Source: Phycisphaerales bacterium UBA7708 (lineage in GTDB: Bacteria; Planctomycetota; Phycisphaerae; Sedimentisphaerales; Anaerohalosphaeraceae). Taken from it: a DNA stretch of 6,517 nt. The notes below the pieces were generated by a model. That model was not told where the DNA came from, searched no databases, and worked only from the letters and a program-made list of their open reading frames with translations. Positions within the stretch are counted from its first letter, which is position 1; each line of letters starts with the position of its first letter. The DNA lies in NCBI GenBank assembly GCA_002482415.1, contig DLFY01000283.1, forward strand, positions 5,928 to 12,444, written 5' to 3'. Positions 5,664 to 6,517 of this stretch are shown here, in pieces. The translations under genes were made by a program, and so were the position numbers.

Positions 5664-6517
5664 ATGACCGAGACGTATCGATCAGAACAGGATTCGCTGG
5701 GGCGGATGGATATCCCGACAGAGGCGCTTTACGGGATTCATACAGCTCGTGCGATGGTTAATTTTCCTTATTCATCGCGGCCGGTTCCGTCTGGATTTAT
5801 TCGCGCTTACGGCATGGTTAAGCAGGCCTGTATTCAGACGTGCGTCAATCTTGGTGAATGGGCCAATGAGCCTGCTAAAGGCGAAGCGATGCTGCGGGCC
5901 AGCACAGAAATGGCTTCAGGCTTGCTGGATGAACATATCCGGGTGGATTTGTTTCAGGGCGGAGCCGGGACCAGTCTGAATATGAATGTCAACGAAGTCC
6001 TGGCCAACCGGGCGTTGCAAATCCTGAATCTGCCGCTGGGCAGCTATGACCGCGTTCATCCGCTGGAAGATATCAACCGATGTCAATCGACCAATGATAC
6101 GTTCCCGACGGCGCTGCGGGTGGCGGCAATCCAATCGATACAGCAGCTTGAAAAAACTCTGGTCACATTGCAGGAGGCATTTCAAGCAAAAGAAAAAGAA
6201 TTTGTCGACGTCGTAAAAATCGGACGGACGGAATATCAGGATGCCGTATTGACTACCCTTGGGCGGGAGATGTCGGCGTATGCAGAAGCCATCAATCGCG
6301 ACCGCTGGCGTGTTTATAAATGTGTTGAACGGCTGCGGGTGGTGAATCTGGGCGGAACAGCAATCGGTTCGGGGCTATCGGCACCGCGTGACTATATTTT
6401 CCGGGTGACAGAGTCCTTGCGGGATTTGACGGGGCTGGGGCTGGCCAGGGCGGAAAACCTGATTGATGCCACACAGAACACAGATGTGTTTGTGGAGGTG
6501 TCGGGTATACTGAAGGC
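5664..6517 (+). CDS. Aspartate ammonia-lyase-like enzyme (fumarase/aspartase superfamily), hydG operon; 3' end outside window
   Basis: Aspartases release ammonia from aspartate to give fumarate in the cytoplasm. The 284 visible residues align along their length with AspA: YRSEQDSLGRMDIP (5-18), LYGIHTARA (22-30), FQGGAGTSLNMNVNEVLANRA (97-117) with Thr103 for substrate binding, CQSTNDTFPTA (140-150) with Ser142, Thr143 and Asn144, KIGRTEYQDAV (185-195) and NLGGTAIGSGL (228-238). The flexible catalytic-serine loop (GSSxMPxK) lies beyond the window. Glu190 and the following segment differ from classical aspartases, which have Gln or His there, so aspartate is not certain as substrate. The ATG at 5664 begins 1 bp after the hydG stop; an in-frame ATG at 5649, overlapping hydG, is an alternative, and neither has a strong ribosome-binding site, suggesting translational coupling. 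The context suggests it supplies ammonia for the H-cluster bridging amine. Confidence 0.85.
   Translation, partial: MTETYRSEQDSLGRMDIPTEALYGIHTARAMVNFPYSSRPVPSGFIRAYGMVKQACIQTCVNLGEWANEPAKGEAMLRASTEMASGLLDEHIRVDLFQGGAGTSLNMNVNEVLANRALQILNLPLGSYDRVHPLEDINRCQSTNDTFPTALRVAAIQSIQQLEKTLVTLQEAFQAKEKEFVDVVKIGRTEYQDAVLTTLGREMSAYAEAINRDRWRVYKCVERLRVVNLGGTAIGSGLSAPRDYIFRVTESLRDLTGLGLARAENLIDATQNTDVFVEVSGILK

Overview
The window reads as ordinary, densely packed bacterial chromosome. It has six protein genes plus one well-structured AT-rich regulatory gap. [FeFe]-hydrogenase maturation genes point to an anaerobic or fermentative bacterium. A eukaryote-type (non-ROK) hexokinase and a conserved-looking lipoprotein of unknown function would fit an anaerobic member of the Planctomycetes/PVC group, for example a Phycisphaerae-like organism. 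That placement is an inference from gene content and was not tested by any search. No mobile element, CRISPR array, rRNA or tRNA was found.

Left block (1-2020, minus strand): an apparent three-gene operon read right to left. It runs from a small predicted lipoprotein, through galE (UDP-glucose 4-epimerase, overlapping the lipoprotein by 4 bp), to the first 141 codons of a hexokinase that runs off the left edge. GalE and hexokinase together suggest hexose activation and UDP-galactose/UDP-glucose supply for cell-surface polysaccharide or galactose use. A good sigma70-type promoter lies just upstream of the lipoprotein.

Centre (2021-3889): a 135-bp divergent promoter region separates the lipoprotein operon from a complete XerC/XerD-type tyrosine recombinase gene on the plus strand. 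The recombinase promoter sits so close to the ATG that the mRNA may be leaderless. The recombinase gene converges, with a 6-bp gap, on a minus-strand NagD-type (HAD-IIA) phosphatase gene.

Right block (3890-6517): a 378-bp AT-rich gap holds the divergent promoters of the phosphatase gene and hydG. It contains repeated TTAGAA-type half-sites and, in the predicted hydG leader, a strong two-part stem-loop. Then come hydG (radical-SAM tyrosine lyase that makes the CO and CN ligands of the H-cluster) and, 1 bp later, an aspartase/fumarase-superfamily ammonia-lyase that runs off the right edge. The pair looks like the start of an H-cluster assembly operon. The lyase could supply ammonia for the bridging dithiomethylamine ligand. 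hydE, hydF and the hydrogenase itself are not in the window.

The points most worth a second look are the hydG leader architecture, the hydG/ammonia-lyase coupling with its altered substrate-site motif, the putative leaderless recombinase transcript, and the unknown lipoprotein at the head of the sugar operon. I did not find a clearly new biological system.
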